Positions 8,023 through 16,490 of a DNA stretch of 64,000 nt are shown here, in pieces (the first letter of the stretch is position 1; each line of letters begins with the position of its first letter). The stretch comes from Streptacidiphilus fuscans (GTDB lineage Bacteria > Actinomycetota > Actinomycetes > Streptomycetales > Streptomycetaceae), in contig NZ_JADPRT010000009.1 of assembly GCF_015690355.1 (NCBI RefSeq), positions 189,031 through 253,030 of the forward strand, given 5' to 3'. A program made the position numbers and the translations under genes. The notes under the pieces were generated by a model, which searched no databases, was not told the origin of the DNA, and saw only the letters and a program-made list of their open reading frames with translations.

Positions 8023-8555
8023 GCTCCTGGCTCCTGATCGGTGAGGTGTCGGGTGAGTAGGTCCGCTGAGCTCGGGGCAAGCCGGTAGATGCCCTGAAGG
8101 CTGAGAGCGCGCAGAAGGCGTCCGTCCTCGACGTACTTGAGCTTCCGCTCGCCGCGGCGCGAAGTGAAGGTGAGTTGCTCCAGGCGGTCACCCGGCAAGG
8201 GCTTGTCGAACCGGATCGGGCTTCCCGGAGCGCCGAGAACGACCTCCGAGATGCAGCCGCTCTTCAGCGGGCGCCAATGGCTGAGCTTGGGATAGTCCTC
8301 ATCGGCCAGTTCCGTACCCTCCTGGTCATAGTCCACAATTTGCCGAACCTCCATCGCGGCGACGACATACAGCGCGGTTTGCCAGGCTCGAACGGCGAAC
8401 ACCCGGTCGCCGACCACCACTCCGGCGCGTCGGAAGCTCGGACGGGACTGGTGGGGACCGCCGAACAGCACGGTCGGACGCTGCCCCGTGAAGCCGCCCC
8501 GCATCAACTCGCGGCAAAGGTCATTGGTCCACAACACCGTGTAGGAGTTCGCCAC
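8019..8555 (-). CDS. unknown protein coupled to SMI1/KNR4 gene
   Basis: A protein of about 178 residues if the GTG at 8555 is used (VANSYTVLWTNDLCRELM). The open frame extends far upstream, but there it overlaps the divergent gene at 8736 and loses coding character. Visible segments include VVVGDRVFAVRAWQTALYVVAAMEV and YPKLSHWRPLKSGCISEVVLG, a mostly beta layout with no motif I recognise. It forms a two-gene unit with the SMI1/KNR4 protein through an ATGA overlap. It may be that protein's cognate partner, but nothing in the sequence identifies it as a toxin. The start codon is uncertain because no strong ribosome site is visible. Confidence 0.5.
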   Translation of the reverse strand: MANSYTVLWTNDLCRELMRGGFTGQRPTVLFGGPHQSRPSFRRAGVVVGDRVFAVRAWQTALYVVAAMEVRQIVDYDQEGTELADEDYPKLSHWRPLKSGCISEVVLGAPGSPIRFDKPLPGDRLEQLTFTSRRGERKLKYVEDGRLLRALSLQGIYRLAPSSADLLTRHLTDQEPGA

Positions 8556-8735
8556 GGCAGGAACGTAGCGGTAGGCACCGACACGGCCACAGACTGGAGC
8601 CGTGCTGGGGCCCGCCTGCGCAGTGACGGGCAGCCGTGGGGACTGACAGATCCACATCCTGATGCTTATGATGCCCGCGATGAAGAACAACTCCTCGTAC
8701 AGATCGGGGGAATCGTTCGCGCAAGGTGAGTGCTG

Positions 8736-10307
8736 ATGGCACATCACTTCGCGAACGGGATTCCCGCCCACCTGTTGATGTGGCAGCGCGTGCGCGAGTA
8801 CGCCGTGCCACCGTCCATGATCGAGACCGCGACCGCACGACGTGCGGTCGGTGACTGGGCGGGGGCGTGCGCCGCTGCCCGGGTCGACACCGATCTCGAT
8901 CTGCGCGCCGTGCGAGACCGCCACGGCACCGAGTTCGTCACCCGCCTTCGTGCGGATCTGCGTCGGCTGGCGCCGGATCTGCTTCGTTGGCACATGCCCC
9001 GCATTGCCCCCGACGGACGGCTCCGGCCGGGCCTGACCGTCTGCCTGAGCCGCTACCGCGGTTCCGGCGCCACACCGTTGCAGTTGGTGGTGCGGACGCC
9101 GCCGGCCTGGGCGGACGCCGGTCAACGGATGTCCCTGACCCTCTGGGAGGACTCCGGTGGTGGTGCCCCGAGGCACCATCCCCACCCGCATCCCGACCGG
9201 CGTTTCCGGCTCGACCTGCACCGGCATCTTTGGGACTCGAAGCGGTGCGGCGAACTGGCATGGCGCTGCGGTGCAGACAGCGAACCGTCTCTGACGCGGC
9301 CCGACCAGCCCCGTACGGGCGGCCTGCCCAACAGGGCGGACCTGCCCGATCGGTCAGACCGGTCCGACCGGTCCGACCGGTCCGATGCCGACAACTGCTC
9401 GTGGGCGTCGACACATTGGGCCGCCGAGGCCGAGCTGCTGTTGGGAGCCGAGGGTCGCCGTCGCGGTGCCTTCACCGTGCGGCTTGCTGCGCGGAGCCGC
9501 GTCGTGCTCGAACTCGTCGCACCCGACGACAGCCACGCACCAACGCTCCGGCCGCTTCGGGAAGCACTGCCGCCGCAGGTGATCGCGGCTCTTCCGGTGC
9601 TGCCGGAGGCGGCGACCCGGGTCCTCCCGGATCTGGAGTTGCTGCGGGCGGGGCTGGTCGCCCGTGACCGGCTGCATCCGCTCGTCGCCACGGCATTGGC
9701 GGCGTGCGGAGCGGTGGCGGTGTCCGGCGCGGTGGCGGTGTCCGGCGCGATGGCGGCGTCGGGATCAGGACCGGCGACCGGCTCCGCTCGTCTACCCGGC
9801 GACCCGCACCGAGTGGAGTGCCGGGGCGAAGTCCATCGGATCGCGCTGCGGGACGGGACGCTGACGGCAATTGATCACGACCCGGCACAACTGCGCCGGG
9901 AGGAACTGCTGGTGGCGCTCGGGGGACCCGCATTGCCCTGCTTGCGGGCGATCGACGCGGTGCACCGCAGCCCGGAGGCACTGCCCGCCGTCCGGGAGCG
10001 ACTCGGCCACGGTGACGTCGCCGGGGCGCTGGCAGTCGTCAAGGGTCTGCTCGGTCCCGCAGCGGTCCTGCGCGACGGACCTCTGCGGGAGGAATTGGAG
10101 TCGGCTGCGGCCCGCCGCCTCGACCACGGGCTCTTCCGCTCAGGGCTGCTCGCCGTACACCCCGCTGCCGGTGCCCTCGGCGGCGAAAGCGCCCCCCGTG
10201 CGGCACACGCGGAGCCGGAGCACCGGCCCCGGCTCGATCGCCGTACACCGGCCGCAATGCGCCTCAAGCGCAGCATTCGGGCACGGCCCCGTACCGGCAT
10301 GGCCTGA
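8736..10307 (+). CDS. unknown protein, first gene of MoxR/vWA operon
   Basis: A 523-residue soluble protein with no recognisable domain. The ATG at 8736 is preferred over the GTG six bases earlier because AAGG lies at a proper distance. The N-terminus MAHHFANGIPAHLLMWQRV and the early block ARRAVGDWAGACAAARVD look conserved in style. A charged low-complexity stretch (DRSDRSDRSDRSD) near residue 205 comes from a DNA tandem repeat. A second repeat, VAVSGAVAVSGAMAASG, lies near residue 330. It is followed after 130 bases by the AAA ATPase gene and then the vWA gene, all on the plus strand. Unknown third components are typical of MoxR/vWA systems, where they are candidate substrates or effectors. 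I cannot assign a function. Confidence 0.7.
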   Translation: MAHHFANGIPAHLLMWQRVREYAVPPSMIETATARRAVGDWAGACAAARVDTDLDLRAVRDRHGTEFVTRLRADLRRLAPDLLRWHMPRIAPDGRLRPGLTVCLSRYRGSGATPLQLVVRTPPAWADAGQRMSLTLWEDSGGGAPRHHPHPHPDRRFRLDLHRHLWDSKRCGELAWRCGADSEPSLTRPDQPRTGGLPNRADLPDRSDRSDRSDRSDADNCSWASTHWAAEAELLLGAEGRRRGAFTVRLAARSRVVLELVAPDDSHAPTLRPLREALPPQVIAALPVLPEAATRVLPDLELLRAGLVARDRLHPLVATALAACGAVAVSGAVAVSGAMAASGSGPATGSARLPGDPHRVECRGEVHRIALRDGTLTAIDHDPAQLRREELLVALGGPALPCLRAIDAVHRSPEALPAVRERLGHGDVAGALAVVKGLLGPAAVLRDGPLREELESAAARRLDHGLFRSGLLAVHPAAGALGGESAPRAAHAEPEHRPRLDRRTPAAMRLKRSIRARPRTGMA

Positions 10308-10437
10308 CCGCAACAACCTGACCAAGTGCCTTGCCCCACCTGCATCCCGCGCTGACACTGCGCGTTTCCACGGCGCACGACGCCCGCGTCTCCAGGCTGC
10401 GCTGTCCTGTCCCCTCCTTCATTCCCAGGTGATGCTC

Positions 10438-11745
10438 ATGACTTCCAGTACCCTCCTGCCCACCCCGGTCCCGACCCTCGGTACGCCCGCACCCGCCCCC
10501 ACGCCAGCATCGGGCCCCAGTAGTCAACTCGCCGTCGCCGAAAGCCTCCTGGCCCTGCTTCGGACGACCACCACCGAACCGCGCGCCGACGACCAGCTCG
10601 AGGCGCTCACCCTGGCTGTCGCGGCCGACCTGCCCGTGCTGCTCTGGGGCGAACCAGGCATCGGCAAGACCGCGGCCCTGACGCAGCTCGCCGCCTCCCT
10701 CGACCTGCCGCTGACGACCGTGATCGCAAGCGTCCACGAACCGACCGACTTCTCCGGGTTGCCCGTCGTCGGCGATGACCCTGCCGTTCAGGGGGTACCG
10801 ATGGCGCCGCCGCAGTGGGCCGTTGAGCTCGTGCGTGCCGGACGGGGACTGCTCTTCCTGGACGAACTCTCCACCGCCACCCCGGCCGTCCAGGCTGCGC
10901 TGCTCAGGGTCGTCCTGGAGCGGAGAGTCGGCGCGCTGCAACTGCCCCCGGAGGTAAGGATCGTGGCCGCCGCCAATCCGCGCGCCTCGGCGGCGGACGG
11001 ATGGGAGCTGAGCCCGCCGCTGGCCAACCGGTTCGTGCATCTGTACTGGGTGCACGACCGGGAGGTGGTGGTGCGCGGGTTGGGCGGGGTCTGGCCCCGG
11101 GCGGAGTTGCCCCGACTGGCGCCGGAGAAACTGCCGGATGCGGTGGCGTACGCCCGGCGCGCAGTCTGCGGATTCCTCGAAGCCCGGCCCACACTGATCC
11201 ACCGGCTGCCGAGCACCGAGACACGGCGCGGCGGCGCCTGGCCCTCACCCCGGAGCTGGGAGGCCGCGATGACCCTGCTGGCCTTCGGGACGGCTGCCTC
11301 CGTTTCCCGGGAGGTGTTGGCACTGCTGGTTCGGGGCGCGGTGGGGGACGGACCAGGACTCGAACTCCTCTCCCATCTCGACCGCATGGACCTGCCGGAC
11401 CCCGAGTCGCTGTTGGCCGATCCGACCTCGGCCGAGTTGCCGGTGCGAGGCGATCTACGACAGGCGGCGCTGGAGGCCGTGGTGGCCGCCCTGGGAGCAC
11501 AGCCACGGCGGGAGCGCTGGGAGGCGGGCTGGGCGGTACTGGCTCGGGCCCTGGAAACTGGCGCCCCGGACCTGCTGGTCGCCCCGGCGACGGCGCTGGC
11601 CGCGCTGCGGCGCGACGACTGGGAGGTACCGGAGACGGTTGAGCGGTTGGCCGGCGTGATCGGTCTCGCCCGGCGGGCAGACCGGTCGGTGGGGCGGGTC
11701 ACTGCGTCGGCGGAGTCCGGGCGTGCGACGGGGGTGCGCCGATGA
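10438..11745 (+). CDS. MoxR-type AAA+ ATPase
   Basis: A 435-residue AAA+ ATPase. The Walker A motif GEPGIGKT is at about residues 71-78, Walker B LLFLDE at about 139-144 and sensor 1 as VAAANPR, with the MoxR-like substrate-loop block PTDFSGLPVV. The first 30 residues are Pro/Thr/Ser-rich and probably disordered. The ATG at 10438 is chosen over the one at 10432 because of its spacing from AGG. MoxR ATPases act as chaperones that load metals, remodel complexes or activate vWA partners. Its stop overlaps the next ATG by four bases, so it is translationally coupled to the vWA gene, its expected partner. It is cytoplasmic. Confidence 0.88.
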   Translation: MTSSTLLPTPVPTLGTPAPAPTPASGPSSQLAVAESLLALLRTTTTEPRADDQLEALTLAVAADLPVLLWGEPGIGKTAALTQLAASLDLPLTTVIASVHEPTDFSGLPVVGDDPAVQGVPMAPPQWAVELVRAGRGLLFLDELSTATPAVQAALLRVVLERRVGALQLPPEVRIVAAANPRASAADGWELSPPLANRFVHLYWVHDREVVVRGLGGVWPRAELPRLAPEKLPDAVAYARRAVCGFLEARPTLIHRLPSTETRRGGAWPSPRSWEAAMTLLAFGTAASVSREVLALLVRGAVGDGPGLELLSHLDRMDLPDPESLLADPTSAELPVRGDLRQAALEAVVAALGAQPRRERWEAGWAVLARALETGAPDLLVAPATALAALRRDDWEVPETVERLAGVIGLARRADRSVGRVTASAESGRATGVRR

Positions 11746-13121
11746 CGGAGACCGCCAAGTACCCGATGCCGCGCCCGATGACCCCGCGCTCGCTGCCGCG
11801 CCCGGTTCGGGCCGCGCCTCCGACGCCACCGTCCGACTCCGGCACGCCGTACGGCCCGCCCGGGGTCCCGCTGGACATGGAGAAGTTGCTGGCCGCGCGA
11901 CTGCACGCGGTGAAGGTCCGGCCTTACCTGGCAAGCGCGCTCTTCGCGCTGCAGGTGGTGGCGGACCGTTCGGTGCCCACGATGGCGGTGGACGCGTACT
12001 GGCGCTGCTACGTCTCCCCCGGCTTCGTGGCGCGCACCCCGGTGGAGGAACTCGCGGGCGTCTGGGTGCACGAGGTCTCCCACCTGCTCCGCGACCACCA
12101 CGCGCGGGGCGAGCGATACGCGCGGGAGAACGGGCAGCACGGCCCGGGCGAGCGAAGCGAGATGGGGGTCCCCCGGGCCGAAGGCTGGGAGAGACTGCGG
12201 CGGAACATCGCCGCCGACTTCGAGATCAACGACGACATCTACGGTGACGGTCTGCCGCTGCCTGCCGGGGCAGTGCTGCCGTCACTGCTGGGGCTGCCCG
12301 ACGGGCTGCTCATGGAGGAGTACCTGCGTACTGCGTCGATGTCCGGACTCGCCGCGGACCTGGCGTGGCTGGACTGCGGCAGCGGTGCCGACGGGCAGGA
12401 CCGGCCGTGGGAGCTGGGACCCGACGGGGCACACGGACTGAGCAGGCAGGAGCGGGACGCCGTGCGCTTCCGGGTCGCCGAGGGAATCAAGGGCCGACCG
12501 GGCGCTGCGCCGCAGGGGTGGCGCCGGTGGGCGGACGAGGCGTTCCATCCGCCGCAACCGTGGCGGCAACTGCTGGGAGCAGCGGTCCGCTCGGCAGCGG
12601 GAGCGCCGGGAGTGGGCGAGAACCACAGCTACCGACGTCCGTCCCGGCGCTCCGCCAGTGTCCCCGGGGTGCTGCTGCCGAGCCTGCGCCGGACGCCGCC
12701 CCGGGTCTGCATCGTGATCGACACTTCCGGGTCGGTGAGCGATGCCGAGTTGGGCAGCGCGCTGCTGGAGGTGGCAGCGATCTCGCGCGCGGTGGGCGGG
12801 CGGCGCGACCTGGTGTCGGTCATCTCCTGTGACGCGGCGGCCCGGGTCGCCGTCCCCCTCTGCCGCGCCGAGAACATCGAACTGGTCGGTGGCGGAGGAA
12901 CGGACCTACGCTCCGGCTTCGCCCGGGCGCTCAGCTCCCGGCCCCGCCCGGACGTGATCGTCGCCCTGACGGACGGTCAAACCCCTTGGCCCTCTGCCCA
13001 GCCGCCCTGCCGCACCGTCGTCGGCCTGTTTCCCCGCCCAGCGAGGTCAGTGGACGAGGAAGACCCCGACTACACCCCGGACAGCCCACCACCCTGGGCC
13101 CGCGTCGTCACCATCAACTGA
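11742..13121 (+). CDS. HExxH metallopeptidase-like plus vWA domain protein
   Basis: A 459-residue protein of the DUF2201/vWA-like kind. An N-terminal putative zinc-peptidase domain carries HEVSH near residue 110 with a downstream AADFEINDDIY helix. The C-terminal vWA domain begins near residue 320 with VCIVIDTSGS (MIDAS Asp-x-Ser-x-Ser) and continues with GGGGTDLRSGF and VIVALTDGQTPWP. It is translationally coupled to the MoxR ATPase. Such pairs act as chaperone/adaptor modules. Whether the HExxH centre is catalytic is unknown. A dispersed Streptomyces-type repeat is embedded in frame at 12141-12191 and adds about 15 residues between the two active-site helices. The gene ends 38 bases from the convergent DyP pseudogene. 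Confidence 0.85.
   Translation: MTETAKYPMPRPMTPRSLPRPVRAAPPTPPSDSGTPYGPPGVPLDMEKLLAARLHAVKVRPYLASALFALQVVADRSVPTMAVDAYWRCYVSPGFVARTPVEELAGVWVHEVSHLLRDHHARGERYARENGQHGPGERSEMGVPRAEGWERLRRNIAADFEINDDIYGDGLPLPAGAVLPSLLGLPDGLLMEEYLRTASMSGLAADLAWLDCGSGADGQDRPWELGPDGAHGLSRQERDAVRFRVAEGIKGRPGAAPQGWRRWADEAFHPPQPWRQLLGAAVRSAAGAPGVGENHSYRRPSRRSASVPGVLLPSLRRTPPRVCIVIDTSGSVSDAELGSALLEVAAISRAVGGRRDLVSVISCDAAARVAVPLCRAENIELVGGGGTDLRSGFARALSSRPRPDVIVALTDGQTPWPSAQPPCRTVVGLFPRPARSVDEEDPDYTPDSPPPWARVVTIN
12141..12191. repeat. dispersed GAGCGAAGCGAG-type palindromic repeat inside CDS
   Basis: The element contains GAGCGAAGCGAGATGGGGG followed by a C-run, bounded by the palindromic arms GGCCCGGG (12141-12148) and CCCGGGCC (12172-12179). 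This motif recurs between genes in many Streptomyces genomes. Here it lies inside the vWA gene and is read in frame (GERSEMGVPRAEGW). Confidence 0.6.
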
Positions 13122-13159
13122 GCAGGCGCGGTGGCGCGGCACCGCGTCGACCGGACTCA

Positions 13160-13822
13160 TCAGTGGAACAGCGTGGCACCGAGCAGCCGCTGCTGGTCGA
13201 AGCCGGGGAGTATCAGGAAGGTTGCGCTGGCCGTGGTGCTGGTGAATTGCAGCAGTGCGTCCGAAGTATCCATGTGGGTCAGCGTGTTGGTGAACGTTCG
13301 TATGTCGTTCTGGAAGCTGATGAAGAGCAGTCCGGGCGTGGGTTCGTCGGTGCTGTAGGAGCGGCGGAGCATGAGGCCGACGCCGACCACCTCGGCGTCC
13401 GCTCTGCGAATGTGGGCGTCTGCCGGGATGAGGTAGCGACCGTCCGGTGTCTTGGCGCCGAAGTCGGGGTCCGAGGCGATGGAGCCGCCGGAGAGGGGGA
13501 TGCCGGTGGCTCGGCGTCGGCCGAAGACCGCCTCCTGGTCGGCGACGGACAGCGCGGCGAACCGGGGTAGGTCGAGTTCCATGCGCCGTACGACGGCAAT
13601 GGTGCCGCCCGCGACCGGGGACGGCCCGGCCAGCCACAGGTCTTGCTGCTTTTCGGCGGTCGTGTGCGGGCCCACGATGCCGTCGATGAAACCGAGCAGG
13701 TTTCGTGGCGCGGTGAGGCCCTGATCCACCGAGATATTCGGACCGCGGCGTCCGGACTGCCGCCAACGTTCGGTTGTCCGGCCGCCGGCCTGGGCCAGGA
13801 GCGCGGCAGCGACGATCGGTGC
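13160..13822 (-). pseudogene. DyP-type peroxidase, N-terminally truncated remnant
   Basis: The frame encodes the C-terminal half of a dye-decolourising haem peroxidase. It has TAPRNLLGFIDGIVGP (the distal GxxDG motif), the proximal histidine block PADAHIRRAD, the distal arginine block LMLRRSYS, and the terminal ATFLILPGF. Homology in the same frame continues upstream of the only in-frame GTG (13729), through LLAQAGGRTTERWRQSGRRG, until a TGA at 13823-13825. Beyond that no reading frame resembles the missing N-terminal domain (usually another 130 or more residues). The gene is therefore broken, with the breakpoint about 200 bases from a decayed integrase. A functional haem peroxidase is not expected from this fragment. 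Confidence 0.75.
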
Positions 13823-13825
13823 TCA

Positions 13826-14019
13826 CCATCCAGACTCGCCGCCCGGACGCGGCACACGCCCGGATAAAGGCCTCAGCCCCCGGAGTCGGCGCCGCCATGC
13901 TCACCGCCTCGATTTTCCGCGCTGAGCAGCGCGCCGCCTGATCACCTCATGCCGGGACGCCATCTCACCGGGTGGCGTCCCGGCCGCTTCCCCCTGCCTC
14001 AATCCGAAGGAGTCCGCCC
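13826..14019. other. junction between DyP remnant and integrase remnant
   Basis: No gene is visible here. The stretch contains the strong hairpin at 13951-13984 and then the ribosome site of the integrase. The break in the DyP homology lies at its left edge. Confidence 0.5.
13951..13984. terminator. strong hairpin upstream of integrase remnant
   Basis: A 12-bp perfect stem (13951-13962 with 13973-13984, arm GCCGGGACGCCA) with a 10-base loop. It ends about 35 bases before the integrase GTG. It may insulate the integrase from read-through or be part of a recombination-site structure. Confidence 0.55.
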
Positions 14020-15277
14020 GTGGCGGAAGACAAGAAGCGTACGCGGCAGCCCAACGGCGCGTCGTCCATCTACTTTGGCAAGGACGGGAAGTGGCACGGC
14101 CGCGTCACAGTCGGAGTTCGCCCTGACGGCAAGCCCGATCGCCGTCATATCGAGCGGAAGACCCGTGCCGAAGTCACCGAAGCCGTACGCGAATTGGAGC
14201 GTCAGCGCAAGGCCGGGAACGTACGCAAGGCGGGCCAACAGTGGACCGTCAAGACGTGGCTTGAGCACTGGGTGACCAACATCGCCAAGAAGTACGTCAG
14301 ACAGTTACGACGGCTACGAGGTGGATGTGAGGGTCCACCTCGTGCCCGGTATTGGGGCCCACAAGTTGGAGCGGCTGGAGCCGGAGCACCTGGAGGAGTT
14401 CTACGAGCGGATGCAGAAGAACGGCAGCGCAGCCGGGACGGCTCACCACGTCCACCGAACCATCCGGGTCGCGCTCAGCGAAGCGGTCCGGCGTGGCCAT
14501 GTCGCGAAGAACGTTGCCGAGTTCGCCAAGGCCCCGCGGCTCGAAGAGGAGGAGATCGAGCCGTACAGCATTGAGGAGATTCAGAGCCTCCTTGTGGAGG
14601 CGTCGAAGCTCCGCAACAGCGCCCGCTGGGTCATCGCGCTGGCGCTCGGGCTCATGTGGGAAGACATCTACCTGGACGCCGGGTACATCCGCATCCGGAA
14701 GAACCGGCTGCGGCCGAAGTACGAGCACGGGTGCGGCAACACCTGCGGCCGAAAGCCTGGTTACTGCCCGGACCGCAGGCAGATTCGGCGGGAGTTCAAG
14801 AGCACCAAGTCCCGTGCCGGCCGACGCACCATCGGGCTTCCGGACCCGCTCATCAAGCTCCTCATCAAGCACAGGGCAGAACAGGGGCGGGAACGGCAGG
14901 AAGCTGGAGAGTCGTGGGAGGACAAGGGGTACGTCTTCGCGCAGCCGACGGGCGGCCCGCTCATCCCGAACACCGACTACCACCAGTGGAAGCGGCTGCT
15001 GGAGGACGCGGGTGTACGAGACGGGCGGCTGCATGACGCCCGGCACACTGCCGGGACCGTGCTCCTCCTGCTCGGGGTTCCGGACGTCATTGTGGACGCG
15101 ATCATGGGATGGGAGCCGGGCGGCTCGGCAGGGATGCGGGCCCGCTACATGCACATCACCGGGCCGATGCTGAAGAACGTCGCCAAGCAGGTCGGTGACG
15201 CCCTCTGGGGTGTGGTCGAGTCACCGGGAGAGGAAGCCGGAGAAGGCTCGAAGAAGGGGGCCACGGACCCCAACTGA
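14020..15277 (+). pseudogene. tyrosine site-specific integrase, frameshifted and missing catalytic Arg
   Basis: It starts at GTG 14020 after AAGGAG. Residues from AEDKKRTRQPNGASSIYFGK to about AKKYVRQ are the arm-binding/SAM-like region of an actinobacterial element integrase. The frame then shifts by +1 near 14296-14306, and the homology resumes as SYDGYEVDVRVHLVPGIGAHK. In the catalytic domain the usual ALGLRQGEALGL-type box reads only ALALGLMWEDIYLDAG. About eight residues including the first catalytic Arg are absent, probably through slippage between GCGCTCGGG-like repeats near 14640-14655. The later motifs remain: LHDARHTAGT (His-x-x-Arg) and MRARYMHIT (nucleophile Tyr). The enzyme should be inactive on both counts. 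It sits next to a tRNA-linked direct repeat. Confidence 0.85.
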
Positions 15278-15356
15278 GACGGAAGATGACGAAGGCCCCG
15301 CCCGCAGCGCGGTCGGGGCCTTCGTTCGCCCAGGTGGGCGGGTGCGGAGGATACGA
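15273..15356. repeat. left copy of 84-bp direct repeat (att-like)
   Basis: This matches 16491-16574 over the same length. Both copies start with ACTGAGACGGAAGAT, contain an AAGGCCCCG/CGGGGCCTT hairpin with a different stem centre, and end in GCCCAGGTGGGCGGGTGCGG followed by AGGATACGA. The last 11 bases equal the 3' end of the tRNA-Ser gene at 16563-16647. The repeat begins at the stop codon of the integrase remnant. It is interpreted as an attachment-site copy left by integration at the tRNA. Confidence 0.65.
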
Positions 15357-15363
15357 AAGGGGT

Positions 15364-16197
15364 CTATCCCTCCGAGTGGCCCGTAACATCCTGGATCTTC
15401 TGGTCAAAGGTCACGCTCACCACAACCCGGTACGGCACTCTGTGCACCGATCCTTCTGGAAGCAACACGCTGGCTTCGCCGCACTGCCAGATGCGCTTCC
15501 AACCCAGCACGATCCGCACTGCGGCACGTTCGGGGACCGTGACGCTAATTTCCTCCTCAAACAAATGCGTACTGCCGATCGAGTGGGTGAGCGTTCGCTG
15601 AAGTTCGGCTTCAATGCTCCCCTTCGCCGAGAGCCACAGAAGGCTGGCGCTCACCTCACCGCTGACGGTCTGGCTATGGCTTTCGCCCAGGGTCAGGGTT
15701 CGGGTCCACTCACGACTGGCCTTCAAGCTACGGGTGACAGGGGCAGGACTGGCGCTGTTGTCGATCAGCCGCACGTCCTCACCCAGCCATTCCTCGATGC
15801 GTTTCGTCTCCGTCACCCCCAGGACCCGGGCGTCTCCATCCCCGGAAACAGGAGGTGCGGGAGCTGGTGGGTCGTCGAGGCGTCGCAACAGGATTGGGCC
15901 GACCGAGAGTTGGGACTCGAAGCGGATGACCTGATGGGGTTCTACATGGAAGCGCAGTATCTCGCTGGGTTTGTCGCCAAAGAGGGCGGAAATCCCTGCA
16001 AACAGCGGCGCATAGCGCAGTTGGATGTGATGGTCGCCGAGTGGCACTGGGATGGTGGCTTCTGTGTCGTGGCGCAGCCGGGCCACCTGAACGTCGTCGA
16101 TCCAGACGAAGAAGGACTCCAGCCTGTACCGGCCCATTCGGCGTATTCGTACCGTCCCGCCAGAAGAGTGGGCCTTGTCCTTCGGGCTGTCCCCCAT
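15364..16197 (-). CDS. cargo protein of unknown function, beta-rich
   Basis: A 277-residue protein with no signal peptide, starting at ATG 16197 after GGAGGGCAGG. The N-terminal 70 residues (RYRLESFFVWIDDVQVARL, IPVPLGDHHIQLRYAP) resemble a PEGA-like or interface beta domain. The C-terminal half, from SREWTRTLTLGESHSQTVSG through GSIEAELQRTLTHSIGS to SVTVPERAAVRIVLGWKRIW, has alternating Ser/Thr-rich strands. These remind me of aerolysin/ETX-type pore-forming sheets, but I cannot prove that homology. It is the only gene between the two 84-bp repeats, so it is likely transferred cargo. Conflict-system or defence roles are possible but unproven. Confidence 0.6.
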   Translation of the reverse strand: MGDSPKDKAHSSGGTVRIRRMGRYRLESFFVWIDDVQVARLRHDTEATIPVPLGDHHIQLRYAPLFAGISALFGDKPSEILRFHVEPHQVIRFESQLSVGPILLRRLDDPPAPAPPVSGDGDARVLGVTETKRIEEWLGEDVRLIDNSASPAPVTRSLKASREWTRTLTLGESHSQTVSGEVSASLLWLSAKGSIEAELQRTLTHSIGSTHLFEEEISVTVPERAAVRIVLGWKRIWQCGEASVLLPEGSVHRVPYRVVVSVTFDQKIQDVTGHSEG

Positions 16198-16490
16198 GTT
16201 CCTGCCCTCCCCGTAGCCGTTGGCCGATCATGCGCCCGTTGACAAGCCGATCAACGAGGCCTGGCAACCGGTCCCGGCAAAGTGTGCTCAGCTGCCACCC
16301 AGTCACGTCCATCATGCCGACGGCGACGCGCCCCGGTGCACGTAATGGCCATGAGCTTGGCTCCGTTGCCGGTACGGGCCGACACACGGTCGAGCGGGAG
16401 CGCAGCCCGCTGTGGGGCTCAGCCCCTCGGCGCTGGACCTACCTGAGGCAGGCTCGTCCAGCGCTTCATCTCCGCACAACCGAGACGGAA
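16198..16490. other. non-coding remnant within island
   Basis: No supported gene lies between the cargo gene start and the right direct repeat. The promoter of the cargo gene must lie here. No repeats or tRNA-like sequence are seen. Confidence 0.45.

Noticed and set aside
8556-9227. N-terminal extension of the minus-strand gene at 8019-8555
   Set aside because: The frame overlaps the divergent plus-strand gene by about 490 bases and loses coding-like composition beyond 8555.
14297-15154. Minus-strand frame opposite the integrase
   Set aside because: It is antisense to clear integrase motifs and has no recognisable product.
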